From an uncultured Acetatifactor sp. (lineage in GTDB: Bacteria; Bacillota; Clostridia; Lachnospirales; Lachnospiraceae), in contig CANQUQ010000012.1 of the NCBI GenBank assembly GCA_947627115.1, positions 1 to 64,000 of the forward strand: 64,000 nucleotides of DNA, given 5' to 3'. Of the stretch, positions 16,412 through 24,674 are shown one piece after another (the stretch's first letter is position 1; every line of letters begins with the position of its first letter). The notes under the pieces are model-generated. The model did not search any database, had not been told where the DNA came from, and worked only from the letters and a program-made list of their open reading frames with translations. A program made the translations under genes and the position numbers.

Positions 16412-17842
16412 TCAGGCCTCCTGCTTCTGCTCCTGCCCCTGCCCCTGCTCCCGGTCCTGCCCCTGCTCTAGGCCCTGTCCCCGCTCTGGGTCCAGCCCCT
16501 GCTCCCGGCCCAGCTTCCGGTAGAGCGCAAAGTACATTGTCACAAAGCAGGCCAGTCCGCCCACGGCGTTGGAGATGGGCTCCGCCCAAAAGACACCGTC
16601 CACTCCAAGCCCCAGCCGGGGCAGCAGTACGGTCAGCGGCGCTACGATCACCGCCTTGCGCAGCAGGGAGAAGAAAACGGCATGCTTTGAATAGCCCAGC
16701 GCAGTGAAAGAGGACTGTCCGGTAAACTGAAACGCCATGAAGAAGAAGCCGTAGAAATATATGTGAAGCGCGCTCACTCCCGCCTCCAGCATGACGGCGT
16801 CCTCCGTGAAAACGGATAAGAGGAAATGAGGCGAGTGTACCACTATCATCCATGCCGCAAGTGTGTAGACGATTCCCAGCGCCGCCGTGAACCGGATTCC
16901 CTGGCGCACTCTGGCGTAATCCCTGGCGCCGTAATTGTACCCCAGCACGGGCTGTGAGCCGCTGGTCAGACCGCTGACCGGCAGCGACAGGATCTCCCTG
17001 ACGGAGTTGATCACCGTCATGATCCCCACGTACAGGTCCCCGCCGAACACCTTTAGGGTGGCGTTGCACACCACCTGTACCAGGCAGTTGGTGGCCTGCA
17101 TGATAAAGCCGGACATGCCCAGACCGGCGATCTGCCCGGCCAGCTTCCAGTCTACCCTCAGATTCTCCCGCGCGATCTTCAGCAACGCCTTTTTTCCCGT
17201 CAGAAAACGGAGCACCCACGCACAGGACACCGCCTGGCTCAGGACCGTTGCCAGCGCCGCTCCGCTGACTCCCATGCGGAGTCCAAAGATAAAGACGGGA
17301 TCCAGGATCAGATTCAGGACGGCCCCGATCAATGTAGTCAGCATGCCGGTCTTCGGAAAGCCCTGGGCATTGATAAAGCCGTTCAGCCCTGTCGCCAGCA
17401 TGGAAAAGCTTGTGCCGAACAGATATATCCTCAAATAAGCATCCGCATACACATAGGAAGCGTCGCTGGCTCCGAACAGATACAGCACGGGCCGGCGGAA
17501 AAAATAGCACAGCAGAAACGTCACAAAGGATGTCCCCAGCAAAAGCGAGAACGTATTCCCCAGAATCTTTTCCGCACTCTTCTCTTTTCCGGCGCCTCTG
17601 GCAATGGAGAAGAGAGGCGTCCCTCCGGTGCCGAACAGATTCGTAAAGGCCGCTATGAGCGTAGTCAGGGGAAATACCAGCCCGATGCCCGTCAGGGCCA
17701 GACTGTCGGCGCCGGGAAGATGCCCTATGTAAACACGATCCACCACATTGTACAAGAGCTGCACCAATTGTGCCAGGATCAGGGGAATTGCCTGACAGAC
17801 AATATTCTGCCATACTTTTCCCTTGGAAAAATCATTTGTCAA
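16412..17842 (-). CDS. MATE family multidrug/metabolite exporter
   Basis: This inner-membrane antiporter of about 476 residues has twelve helices. IPLILAQLVQLLYNVVDRVYIG and GIGLVFPLTTLIAAFTNLFGTGG near the N-terminus, and GLTSGSQPVLGYNYGARDYAR in the middle, are MATE hallmarks. I place the start at TTG 17842 because GGGAGG lies 8 bp before it; the ATG at 17863 has no such site. The C-terminal 30 residues are an unusual charged tail (repeats of Gln-Gly, Glu, Arg) encoded by a degenerate hexamer repeat and not usual in MATE proteins. The substrate is unknown. It is divergent from the XRE gene at 18082, a possible local regulator. Confidence 0.88.
   Translation of the reverse strand: MTNDFSKGKVWQNIVCQAIPLILAQLVQLLYNVVDRVYIGHLPGADSLALTGIGLVFPLTTLIAAFTNLFGTGGTPLFSIARGAGKEKSAEKILGNTFSLLLGTSFVTFLLCYFFRRPVLYLFGASDASYVYADAYLRIYLFGTSFSMLATGLNGFINAQGFPKTGMLTTLIGAVLNLILDPVFIFGLRMGVSGAALATVLSQAVSCAWVLRFLTGKKALLKIARENLRVDWKLAGQIAGLGMSGFIMQATNCLVQVVCNATLKVFGGDLYVGIMTVINSVREILSLPVSGLTSGSQPVLGYNYGARDYARVRQGIRFTAALGIVYTLAAWMIVVHSPHFLLSVFTEDAVMLEAGVSALHIYFYGFFFMAFQFTGQSSFTALGYSKHAVFFSLLRKAVIVAPLTVLLPRLGLGVDGVFWAEPISNAVGGLACFVTMYFALYRKLGREQGLDPERGQGLEQGQDREQGQGQEQKQEA
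16415..16510 (-). repeat. Degenerate hexanucleotide repeat encoding the MATE C-terminal tail
   Basis: The coding strand repeats CAGGGG/CAGGAG-type hexamers, giving Glu-Gln-Gly-Gln runs. Because of this regularity, other frames on both strands stay open for long stretches here. It is a likely site of replication slippage. Confidence 0.7.
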
Positions 17843-18081
17843 TTTCAGCGCCTCCCATATCACAAAAAATACGAAAATATTATATCACGAATGCAAAGCA
17901 TCAGACTATTAAAGTTTTTTATAATATTTAAACAAAATATTTTTTCAAAAAATACCAAAAAAGTGGCATTTTTTGCCATTTCTATATTTATTGCATATTT
18001 AACATCTAAATACTATCTTCAAAATATGACATATTTATTATATACTTTTTTTGTTGGGATTTATTTAGGGAGGATTTGACT

Positions 18082-18414
18082 ATGCGCAATAACAATGAAG
18101 AATTTGACAACCTTGGAGCCCAGATCAAAGAACTTCGCATTCAAATGAAACTCACTCAGGCAGAAGTAGCGGAGGCCCTGAACGTAACGCCCGGTTACAT
18201 CAGTAATGTAGAGAACAATCGCACGGCGATGTCCCTGCGCATTCTCATGTACTATGCAAGGCTGATGAATATCTCTCTGGACTCTCTGATCGGCCGTGTC
18301 GAACCGGAGTACAGAAAGACCGCTCTGGACAATGAGCTGTTAGAACTGATTTCCAAAATGAGCGACCAGGATAAGACCAAGCTGATCAAGACTCTGAAAA
18401 TCTGGAAATCCTGA
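18082..18414 (+). CDS. XRE-family helix-turn-helix regulator
   Basis: The 110-residue DNA-binding protein has a Cro/CI-type HTH at residues 10-65: LGAQIKELRIQMKLTQAEVA, then the recognition helix in VTPGYISNVENNR. The C-terminal 40 residues are a helical tail (MSDQDKTKLIKTL), probably for dimerisation. GGGAGG at 18068-18073 fixes ATG 18082. It is transcribed away from the MATE gene across an AT-rich 240-bp spacer that contains a short TGGCA-T6-TGCCA inverted repeat, a possible operator. It is a single-gene unit closed by a strong terminator at 18434-18465. Confidence 0.88.
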   Translation: MRNNNEEFDNLGAQIKELRIQMKLTQAEVAEALNVTPGYISNVENNRTAMSLRILMYYARLMNISLDSLIGRVEPEYRKTALDNELLELISKMSDQDKTKLIKTLKIWKS

Positions 18415-18433
18415 TCCTGCGAACAGATCTGAG

Positions 18434-18465
18434 AAACAGGACGGCAGCCTGCCGCCCTGTTTTTG
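18434..18465 (+). terminator. Intrinsic terminator after the XRE gene
   Basis: ACAGG-A-CGGCAG and CTGCCG-C-CCTGT form a long GC-rich stem closed by a single C, followed by TTTTTG. Confidence 0.85.
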
Positions 18466-18520
18466 TATCTTTGCTTCTGTTCCTGTTATTGTGAGCACAC
18501 ACCTGAAAGGGAGACTGCAA

Positions 18521-20089
18521 ATGTATGAATGTCCGAATTGCGGAGGAAACTTAAAATTTGAGATATCCTCTCAAAAGCTGTATTGCGCCTTCTGCGATAC
18601 CAGACTGGAACCGGCATCTGTGACAAAAGAGGCCGATACGCTGGAAAACGACAGCTTTGAAGTGAATGTGTTTCTCTGCCCGCAGTGCGGCGGTGAAATG
18701 ATCAGCGGCGACAATGATGCCACGGCCTTCTGCAGCTACTGCGGTGCTGCCAATATTCTTTCCACCCGCCTCAGCCGGGAGAAGCGCCCGAAATACATCA
18801 TCCCCTTCAGCAAGACCAAGGAGGACTGCAAAAAAGCCTATGCACAGAAGCTGCGCAAAGCCATATTTGCGCCGAAAGCGCTGAAGGATTCCAATTTCAT
18901 CGACAGCTTCCGCGGAATCTACATGCCCTACTGGCTCTATCATTTTACCCAGAAAGGCCCTGTGGCCTTTAAGGGCAAGCGCACCAAGACAAAGGGCAAC
19001 TATTTATACACGGACCACTACAAGCTGACGGCCGATCTGGATGCGGAGAGTCAGGGACTGTCCCACGATGCCTCCGCCGCGTTCTATGACAGCATCAGCC
19101 AGGAGCTTGCGCCGTTCGACACCCGGAATCTGAAACCGTTCACTCCCTCCTATCTGAGCGGTTTTTACGCCGATGTGCCCGATCTGGCCGCCGATTCATA
19201 TCTTGCGGATGCCACGGATACCGTGAATCAGAACACCGCAAAACAGATAAAGCACCACACGGAGCTGAAGTCTTATGACGTGTCGCTCCCCAACGGCAAT
19301 AAGTCCCTGAACACAGCCCTGAACACCAAATGCGAGAGTATGGACAGCGCCATGTATCCGGTCTGGTTCCTGTCCTGGCAGAATCAGGGCCGTGTGGCAT
19401 ATGCAGCGGTGAACGGACAGACCGGGAAGGTGGCGATGGATATTCCCATTGATTCGAAGAAATACCTGATCGGATCCCTTTTGCTGGCCGTACCGATCTT
19501 TCTGATATTGAACCTGTTCCTCACCCTGCGTCCTTCCGTGCTGATGATCCTTTGTGCCGTATTGTCCATGACGGCCACAGAGATATGGCGTTATGAACTG
19601 GATTCCATCCATATGCGGGAGACCCATGCCAACGACAAAGGCATCAAATTGAGCAAAAAACAGCAAAAGAGCGACAAAGCGCCCAAGAAGCAGAAGAACA
19701 GCAGTGTCACCCCCCTGTCCCTCAGACTGATCTTTCTGTGGCTCCTGTGCCTGTTCACGGCGCTGTTCCTGTCCAATATCGCATCACGGCTGATCTGGCC
19801 GGCCGCCATTGCCGGCACGGCCTATATCTGTATTTCAGGGCTGAAGATGAAAGGCCCCTCACAGGATACCAAGGGCGGTCTGAGCCCTGCGGCAGTCCTG
19901 GCTTCCGTCGGCGCCGCCACTCTCACCGGGCTGATACGGCCGGTGTCGGACCTGTGGTATTACGGCTGTGTCCTGCTGATGCTGGCATCGGTGATCCTTT
20001 GTATCACGGACATTATCCGGAACTTCAACCGCCTGGCTACATACAGACTGCCGCAGTTCGACAAGAAGGGAGGCGAGGACAATGCGTAA
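18521..20089 (+). CDS. Zinc-ribbon (TFIIB-type) membrane protein
   Basis: The 522-residue protein starts at ATG 18521, behind AAAGGGAGA. The N-terminus holds two zinc ribbons: CPNCGG...CAFC (residues 4-30) and CPQCGGE...CSYCG (about 56-78). Residues 80-315 are soluble with no recognised domain, including a PYWLYHF segment. The C-terminus has two pairs of TM helices separated by a Lys-rich stretch (about 385-400). Family members are often annotated only as TFIIB-type zinc-finger domain proteins, and the function is unknown. The stop overlaps the TPM-domain gene start by 8 bp, suggesting the two act together at the membrane. Confidence 0.7.
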   Translation: MYECPNCGGNLKFEISSQKLYCAFCDTRLEPASVTKEADTLENDSFEVNVFLCPQCGGEMISGDNDATAFCSYCGAANILSTRLSREKRPKYIIPFSKTKEDCKKAYAQKLRKAIFAPKALKDSNFIDSFRGIYMPYWLYHFTQKGPVAFKGKRTKTKGNYLYTDHYKLTADLDAESQGLSHDASAAFYDSISQELAPFDTRNLKPFTPSYLSGFYADVPDLAADSYLADATDTVNQNTAKQIKHHTELKSYDVSLPNGNKSLNTALNTKCESMDSAMYPVWFLSWQNQGRVAYAAVNGQTGKVAMDIPIDSKKYLIGSLLLAVPIFLILNLFLTLRPSVLMILCAVLSMTATEIWRYELDSIHMRETHANDKGIKLSKKQQKSDKAPKKQKNSSVTPLSLRLIFLWLLCLFTALFLSNIASRLIWPAAIAGTAYICISGLKMKGPSQDTKGGLSPAAVLASVGAATLTGLIRPVSDLWYYGCVLLMLASVILCITDIIRNFNRLATYRLPQFDKKGGEDNA

Positions 20090-20834
20090 ATTCAAGATCC
20101 TTTTCCTCTCCGTTCTTCTGCTGATACCCCTATCCTCCCTGAGAGCGGAAGCCGCGGATACCCGATACACCAATCCGGATACCGGTTACCGCACGGTCAT
20201 TGAGGACGATGCCGATCTGCTCACCGCGGAGGAGGAACGGCAGCTTGAGGAAGTCCTTCGTCCGATCACCGAATACGGCAACGCCGCTTTTAAATCGGTG
20301 AAGCGCAACGCTGCTTCCACACGGCGGTTCGCAGAGAACTTCTACAGGGAATTGTTCGGCAGCCAGAGCGGCACTCTGTTCCTGATCGACATGGACAACC
20401 GGCAGATCTATCTCTGGAGCAACGGATACAATTACAGCGTCATCACCGAAAGTTATGCCGACAGCATCACGGACAACTGTTATCGCGACGCCACAAAGGG
20501 GAAATACTATGATTGCGCCGAAAAGGTATTTACCCAGGTCAACACGCTGCTTTCGGGCAATAGGATCGCACAGCCGATGAAGTGGACCGGCAATGTTCTC
20601 CTGGCACTGACTCTGGCGTTCCTCATCAATTATTTTGTGATACACATCACTTCCACCGGCTCGCCGAAAAAGATCGTCAGCTTAGAGGGCGCCACGAACA
20701 GTTTTGCACTGCACAACATCAAGGCCGACTACATCAAGACCACCAAGGAGCGCATCGAGTCCTCCGGCGGCGGTGGAGGAGGCAGCGGTGGAGGCGGTGG
20801 CGGCGGTGGCGGCGGTGGCGGCCACAGCTTCTGA
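20082..20834 (+). CDS. TPM-domain secreted/membrane protein with Gly-rich tail
   Basis: The 250-residue protein has an N-terminal signal peptide (to about residue 25, ending SLRAEAAD). A TPM (YgcG-type) domain at 30-160 includes VIEDDADLLTAEEERQLEEV, and a TM helix lies at about 168-188. The tail has more than twenty Gly and ends GGHSF. TPM proteins with such Gly-rich tails occur widely. Some act in membrane protein quality control or PSII repair in photosynthetic organisms, but the role in Firmicutes is unknown. The gene overlaps the preceding zinc-ribbon membrane protein by 8 bp. The usual catalytic Asp of phosphatase-active TPM domains is not identifiable with certainty. Confidence 0.75.
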   Translation: MRKFKILFLSVLLLIPLSSLRAEAADTRYTNPDTGYRTVIEDDADLLTAEEERQLEEVLRPITEYGNAAFKSVKRNAASTRRFAENFYRELFGSQSGTLFLIDMDNRQIYLWSNGYNYSVITESYADSITDNCYRDATKGKYYDCAEKVFTQVNTLLSGNRIAQPMKWTGNVLLALTLAFLINYFVIHITSTGSPKKIVSLEGATNSFALHNIKADYIKTTKERIESSGGGGGGSGGGGGGGGGGGGHSF

Positions 20835-20940
20835 GCCATTACGGTATTGTCCTCTGTATTTTGTCACTTATTCTCTTTCCGCTCATATTCTATATTAAAG
20901 CATATATGCAGACCTACTTGGCGGAAAAGGATGTGCGAAC

Positions 20941-21510
20941 TTGACAAATCAGTTTAGATTCAGTGACTGTACGAAAGATTATCTGACGCAGTTCTACTAT
21001 ATTCTGGATGAGATGATCCACGGTATGGACTGCGCCCAGCTGAATGACAGTATCTCTCACAACTTCATTGTGCAGATGATACCGCATCATCAGGCGGCGA
21101 TCCGGATGTGCGAAAATGTCCTGCAGTATACTCAGGACCCTGCTCTGCGGAAAATTGCCGAAAATATTATTTCCATGCAGACCTGCAGTATCCGGAACAT
21201 GGAGAGCGTAATGGGACAGTGCAGCTGCGTGACCAACAGCTGTCAGGATCTGAAGCTGTACGCAAGGCGCTTCCATGAAGTGACCCACACCATGTTTCAC
21301 GAAATGGATACCGCCTGCACGGACAACAATATCAACACCAATTTTATTTATGAAATGATACCTCATCACGAGGGCGCCATCAGGATGTGCGAGAATGCCC
21401 TCCGCTTTTGTATCTGCCCCGGTCTGGCACCGATCCTGGAGTCCATTATTTCCTCACAGACAAGGGGAATTCAGGAGATGAGGCAGCTCCTGAGCTGTAT
21501 GCAGCAGTAG
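20941..21510 (+). CDS. DUF305 protein with two copies of the domain
   Basis: The 189-residue, four-helix ferritin-like protein is made of two similar halves. Each carries the DUF305 signature: FIVQMIPHHQAAIRMCENVL (about residue 43) and FIYEMIPHHEGAIRMCENAL (about 136). The His pairs and Met/Cys are candidate metal ligands; some DUF305 proteins bind copper or other metals. It has no signal peptide and starts from TTG 20941 with a GGAAAAGGA site upstream. Cysteines are unusually frequent (CSCVTNSC between the halves). A metal-handling role is inferred. Confidence 0.8.
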   Translation: MTNQFRFSDCTKDYLTQFYYILDEMIHGMDCAQLNDSISHNFIVQMIPHHQAAIRMCENVLQYTQDPALRKIAENIISMQTCSIRNMESVMGQCSCVTNSCQDLKLYARRFHEVTHTMFHEMDTACTDNNINTNFIYEMIPHHEGAIRMCENALRFCICPGLAPILESIISSQTRGIQEMRQLLSCMQQ

Positions 21511-21553
21511 CCGCACAGACGCAGATAGATGATCCATCGGAAAGGAACTTCGG

Positions 21554-23023
21554 ATGCCTGTTTTTGTACGTAAGAACGTGAGCCGCATACTGACCGTACT
21601 GTATGCCCTTTTACTCTTTTCTCTGAACTTCATCCGAATATTTGACAACAATTTCTGGGGCGACGAAGCCTATACCATTCGGCTGGCGCGGATGCCTCTT
21701 CTGTCCATGTTTGCCGAAACGGCCGGAGATGTACACCCGCCGCTCTACTATATACTTGTAAAGCTGATCGGGGGAATCCTGGGGTATCAGGGCGCGGTGT
21801 TCCACCTGATATCTCTGATTCCCTACGGAGTGATCCTGGTGCTTGCGCTTACGGTCATATGGGAGCAGTACGGAAAGCCTGTCTCCCTGATGCTTATCAC
21901 GCTCGCATCACTGCTGCCCACTGCCGTTCAATACAACGTGGAGGTCCGTATGTACTCCTGGGGCGCTCTCTTTGTGCTGCTGAGTTATATGTTCCTGCGG
22001 CGGATGCTCTCACAGAACAGGCTCGGCTGCGCTGTGGGATTTGTGCTCTTTTCTCTGGCCGCCGCTTATACCCACTACTATTGTCTGATCTCCGTGGCCT
22101 TTTTCTACCTGGCTCTCATCGTGACCGCACTGCTGAATCGCAGGGCCTTTCTGAAAAAGACCCTTCTGATCTGTGCGGTGACGGTAGTCGGTTATCTGCC
22201 CTGGTTCTTTACACTGCTGCAGACACTGGAGCGGACCGCCAATGACTTTTGGATGATGTGGATTCCCACTCTGAGGGAATCCATCGCATACTTTTTCAGC
22301 GGACAAGGCCAGTATCTCCTATTTGCCATTCTGATGATGAGCGCCGCGGCATTCCTGCTATATCAGATACGGTCCTCCGGGGCCCACGAGGCAGACACCT
22401 CCTCCGAAGCACCCGTTATACGGCTGCACGGAGCCGCTCTGTCCGCGGATACCATATGGGTCCTGGCGGGACTGTGCAGCATGTTCGGCACCGTCCTGGT
22501 GGGCATCGCGGTCTCCAGGCTGATCCGCCCTCTGTTCATTGTCCGCTATCTGTATCCGGTCTCTGTCACGGCATGGCTGCTGCTGGGCTTTTGCCTGTCA
22601 AAGCTCCGGGGCAGGATCGTCTACACGGCTGCCGTGCTGGGCATTGTTCTTCTGACCGGCATCCCGCAATACTGCGCCGTCTGCCAGAGCGACCGAAGCC
22701 AGAACGAGAGCCTGCAGGCTACTCTGTCGGCCACTGCCGGCCGCATAGAGACCGGAGACATCATCCTGACCGACCTGGCCCCGATCGACTGGACCGTCTC
22801 CGACTACTATTATCCCGATGTCCCCCATCAGTTGATCGACTGGAACAGTCTTCCGAATTTGAGATCCGGAACCGAGTACTGGCTGATCCTGGACGATACA
22901 TCAGCGCAGGAGAATGTGTCTCTGCTGAACGCTCAAAGCTGCTGCCCGGAGGAAATAGTGAGCCATGGCATTCTGGGGACCAGTCAGGTCAGCATTTACA
23001 GACTGTATATCGAGCAGCCGTAA
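21554..23023 (+). CDS. GT39-like integral membrane glycosyltransferase (ArnT/PMT type)
   Basis: The 489-residue protein has about eleven TM helices. The first extracytoplasmic loop has FWGDEAYTIRLA, with the catalytic-type Asp-Glu of GT-C enzymes. Next come DVHPPLYYILVK and NVEVRMYSWGALFVLL, the usual second and third signatures. Such proteins move a sugar from a polyprenyl-phosphate donor to an acceptor outside the membrane. The acceptor is unknown. AAAGGA precedes the ATG. The last 120 bp overlap the 3' end of the gene on the opposite strand (22901-23584). Confidence 0.8.
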   Translation: MPVFVRKNVSRILTVLYALLLFSLNFIRIFDNNFWGDEAYTIRLARMPLLSMFAETAGDVHPPLYYILVKLIGGILGYQGAVFHLISLIPYGVILVLALTVIWEQYGKPVSLMLITLASLLPTAVQYNVEVRMYSWGALFVLLSYMFLRRMLSQNRLGCAVGFVLFSLAAAYTHYYCLISVAFFYLALIVTALLNRRAFLKKTLLICAVTVVGYLPWFFTLLQTLERTANDFWMMWIPTLRESIAYFFSGQGQYLLFAILMMSAAAFLLYQIRSSGAHEADTSSEAPVIRLHGAALSADTIWVLAGLCSMFGTVLVGIAVSRLIRPLFIVRYLYPVSVTAWLLLGFCLSKLRGRIVYTAAVLGIVLLTGIPQYCAVCQSDRSQNESLQATLSATAGRIETGDIILTDLAPIDWTVSDYYYPDVPHQLIDWNSLPNLRSGTEYWLILDDTSAQENVSLLNAQSCCPEEIVSHGILGTSQVSIYRLYIEQP

Positions 23024-23584
23024 GCCCCCGTACACGGCGGCGGAGGTAATGCCTTTCCCCACATTGGGACGCATGGCGCAATAAGTCGCATCCAGAACAA
23101 ATATTGCCAAAAGCAGAAGCGTCAGGCCGATCCGCCACCCCCTGGGAATCCTTGGATACCATCTCTCGTAAAGGGGCAAAAGCACACAGACCAGAATCGC
23201 ACCGCCAAGTCCAAAAAATATTGCTCCCAAAAGGCAGATTCTGCCCTGAAGATTCAGAAAGTGGCCGCTGTAATCCCACCAGCGGATTCCCCATCTCTTT
23301 TCCAGAAAATAGCTCGTAAAATACTCCAGCAAAGAACAGATCAGCATAGAGATCAGAAATACTGCTGCCGGCCTTCTCCTGAGCCGCCCCAGGAACAGAC
23401 AGAGCAAAAGCCCTCCCACCCCATAAATGGGCAGATAAGGGCCCCTGTACACGCCCCGGTTGATCAGTACGTGATCCGTAAAACAGAACAGTGCCACCTC
23501 CCATATCCAGCCGATAAAGGCAAGCACAAAAAACAGTAAGACATAATAGTCAAAATAATGCAGGTCTTTTCTCTTCATGTCCAT
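22901..23584 (-). CDS. Putative ABC-transporter type IV (CmpB/PF06541-like) membrane protein
   Basis: The protein is about 227 residues with five or six TM helices. The family pattern is seen in FFVLAFIGWIWEVALFCF, NRGVYRGPYLPIYGVGG and SLLEYFTSYFLEKRWGIRWWDY, with NLQGRICLLGAIFFGLGG after it. Despite the family name, no ATPase accompanies it and the function is unknown. I prefer ATG 23584, with GGGAA just before it, to the TTG at 23602. The gene converges on the GT39 gene and their coding ends overlap by 123 bp, an unusually long antisense overlap. The last 20 residues may therefore be an extension into the neighbour. Confidence 0.75.
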   Translation of the reverse strand: MDMKRKDLHYFDYYVLLFFVLAFIGWIWEVALFCFTDHVLINRGVYRGPYLPIYGVGGLLLCLFLGRLRRRPAAVFLISMLICSLLEYFTSYFLEKRWGIRWWDYSGHFLNLQGRICLLGAIFFGLGGAILVCVLLPLYERWYPRIPRGWRIGLTLLLLAIFVLDATYCAMRPNVGKGITSAAVYGGLRLLDIQSVNADLTGPQNAMAHYFLRAAALSVQQRHILLR

Positions 23585-23641
23585 AGCATTCCCGAAATGC
23601 AAAAAAATAGCCGGGAGCTCAACTGCCGGAATCGAATTGTA

Positions 23642-23670
23642 TTGACAATATTTCGCAAATTGGTTACAAT
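23642..23670 (+). promoter_or_regulatory. Sigma-A promoter of the SDR gene
   Basis: A perfect TTGACA (23642-23647) and TACAAT (23665-23670) are separated by 17 bp, about 30 bp before AAAGGAGGG and ATG 23701. Confidence 0.85.
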
Positions 23671-23700
23671 ACAGACAATTAACAGATAAAGGAGGGTATT

Positions 23701-24459
23701 ATGGATCGTTTAAAAGATAAGGTAGCCGTGATCACCGGCGGCAATTCCGGTGTAGGCGCTGCCACGGCAAAGCTGTTTGCTGCGGAAGGCGCCGCCGTTA
23801 TCATCACTGCCCGCAGAGAGGCTGCACTGAAGCAGATCGCAGACGAGATCACCCAGGCCGGCGGAACCGTTATGGCCATTTCCACCGATATCTCCAAACC
23901 GGAGGATCCGGAGCGTCTGATGCAGACCGTCATGGACAAATACGGAAAAATTGACATCTTAGTGAACAACGCAGGAATCCTTGAAGAGGGCCTGAAGCCC
24001 ATCGATCGCTTTACCGACGAGGATCTGGACCGCATTGTGGAGACGAACCAAAAGGGAACCATGCGCTGCATGCGCGCCGCAAGCAAGCGGATGTCTGCCG
24101 GTGCAAGCATCGTCAACGTGGCTTCCGTTGCAGGCTATGAGGGCTGCGGCGGAGCCGCTTATGTATCCTCAAAAGCCGCTATTATCGGCGTGACCAAGCA
24201 CACGGCGCTCCGTTTTCAGGCTCAGGGGATCCGGTGCAATGCGGTCTGCCCCGGCACCATTGTTACTCCGATGACCTCCGCCATGAAAGCGGATCAGCTG
24301 GATCAGGATATGTTCGGTGCCATGTCCACTCACTCCAACCTTCGCACACAGCCCTGTACGGCGGAGGACGTGGCAAACATTCTCCTGTTCCTGGCAAGCG
24401 ACGAATCCCGTGCCATGACCGGTCAGATCATGGTGACCGACTTCGGCGCAAGCCTGTAA
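23701..24459 (+). CDS. Short-chain dehydrogenase/reductase (classical SDR)
   Basis: The 252-residue NAD(P)-dependent oxidoreductase has the Rossmann motif ITGGNSGVGAATAKLF (residues 12-27). An Arg in ITARREAAL after the second strand suggests NADP(H) preference. VNNAGILEEG (about 88) follows, and the catalytic Ser and Tyr-x-x-x-Lys are in NVASVAGYEGCGGAAYVSSK (about 140-160). The Asn of the tetrad is in ETNQKGT. The substrate is unknown, although hydroxysteroid- and sugar-type SDRs of gut anaerobes look like this. It stands alone with its own promoter and terminator. Confidence 0.9.
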   Translation: MDRLKDKVAVITGGNSGVGAATAKLFAAEGAAVIITARREAALKQIADEITQAGGTVMAISTDISKPEDPERLMQTVMDKYGKIDILVNNAGILEEGLKPIDRFTDEDLDRIVETNQKGTMRCMRAASKRMSAGASIVNVASVAGYEGCGGAAYVSSKAAIIGVTKHTALRFQAQGIRCNAVCPGTIVTPMTSAMKADQLDQDMFGAMSTHSNLRTQPCTAEDVANILLFLASDESRAMTGQIMVTDFGASL

Positions 24460-24490
24460 CGGAATATATTGCAATTCCATGCAAAAAAGG

Positions 24491-24519
24491 GGAGCTGTCC
24501 ACAGAGACAGCTCCTTTTC
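24491..24519 (+). terminator. Intrinsic terminator after the SDR gene
   Basis: GGAGCTGTC and GACAGCTCC form a 9-bp stem with a CACAGA-type loop, followed by TTTTCTT. Confidence 0.85.
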
Positions 24520-24674
24520 TTCTCGTTCACCTTTTCGGTCTCACTTCTCAATCTCTGCAATTTAGTCCTATCTCCTTTCTGCACTGACGCTGTAAATGTC
24601 TATAACACAAAAGCGCATAGACGTTACTCTATACGCTTTGATGATGTATTTCCGGTTGGTGGTTCTTGTGAAAT

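Noticed and set aside
16365..17813. Long ORF on the same strand in another frame through the MATE gene
   Set aside because: It has Gly/Arg/Ala-rich, repeat-like composition and no domain. The true frame is a complete MATE protein; the shadow stays open because of the hexamer repeat and GC-rich codons.
20761..20834. Gly codon run in the TPM gene considered as a coding error or junk repeat
   Set aside because: Gly-rich tails ending in HSF are usual for TPM/YgcG-family proteins.
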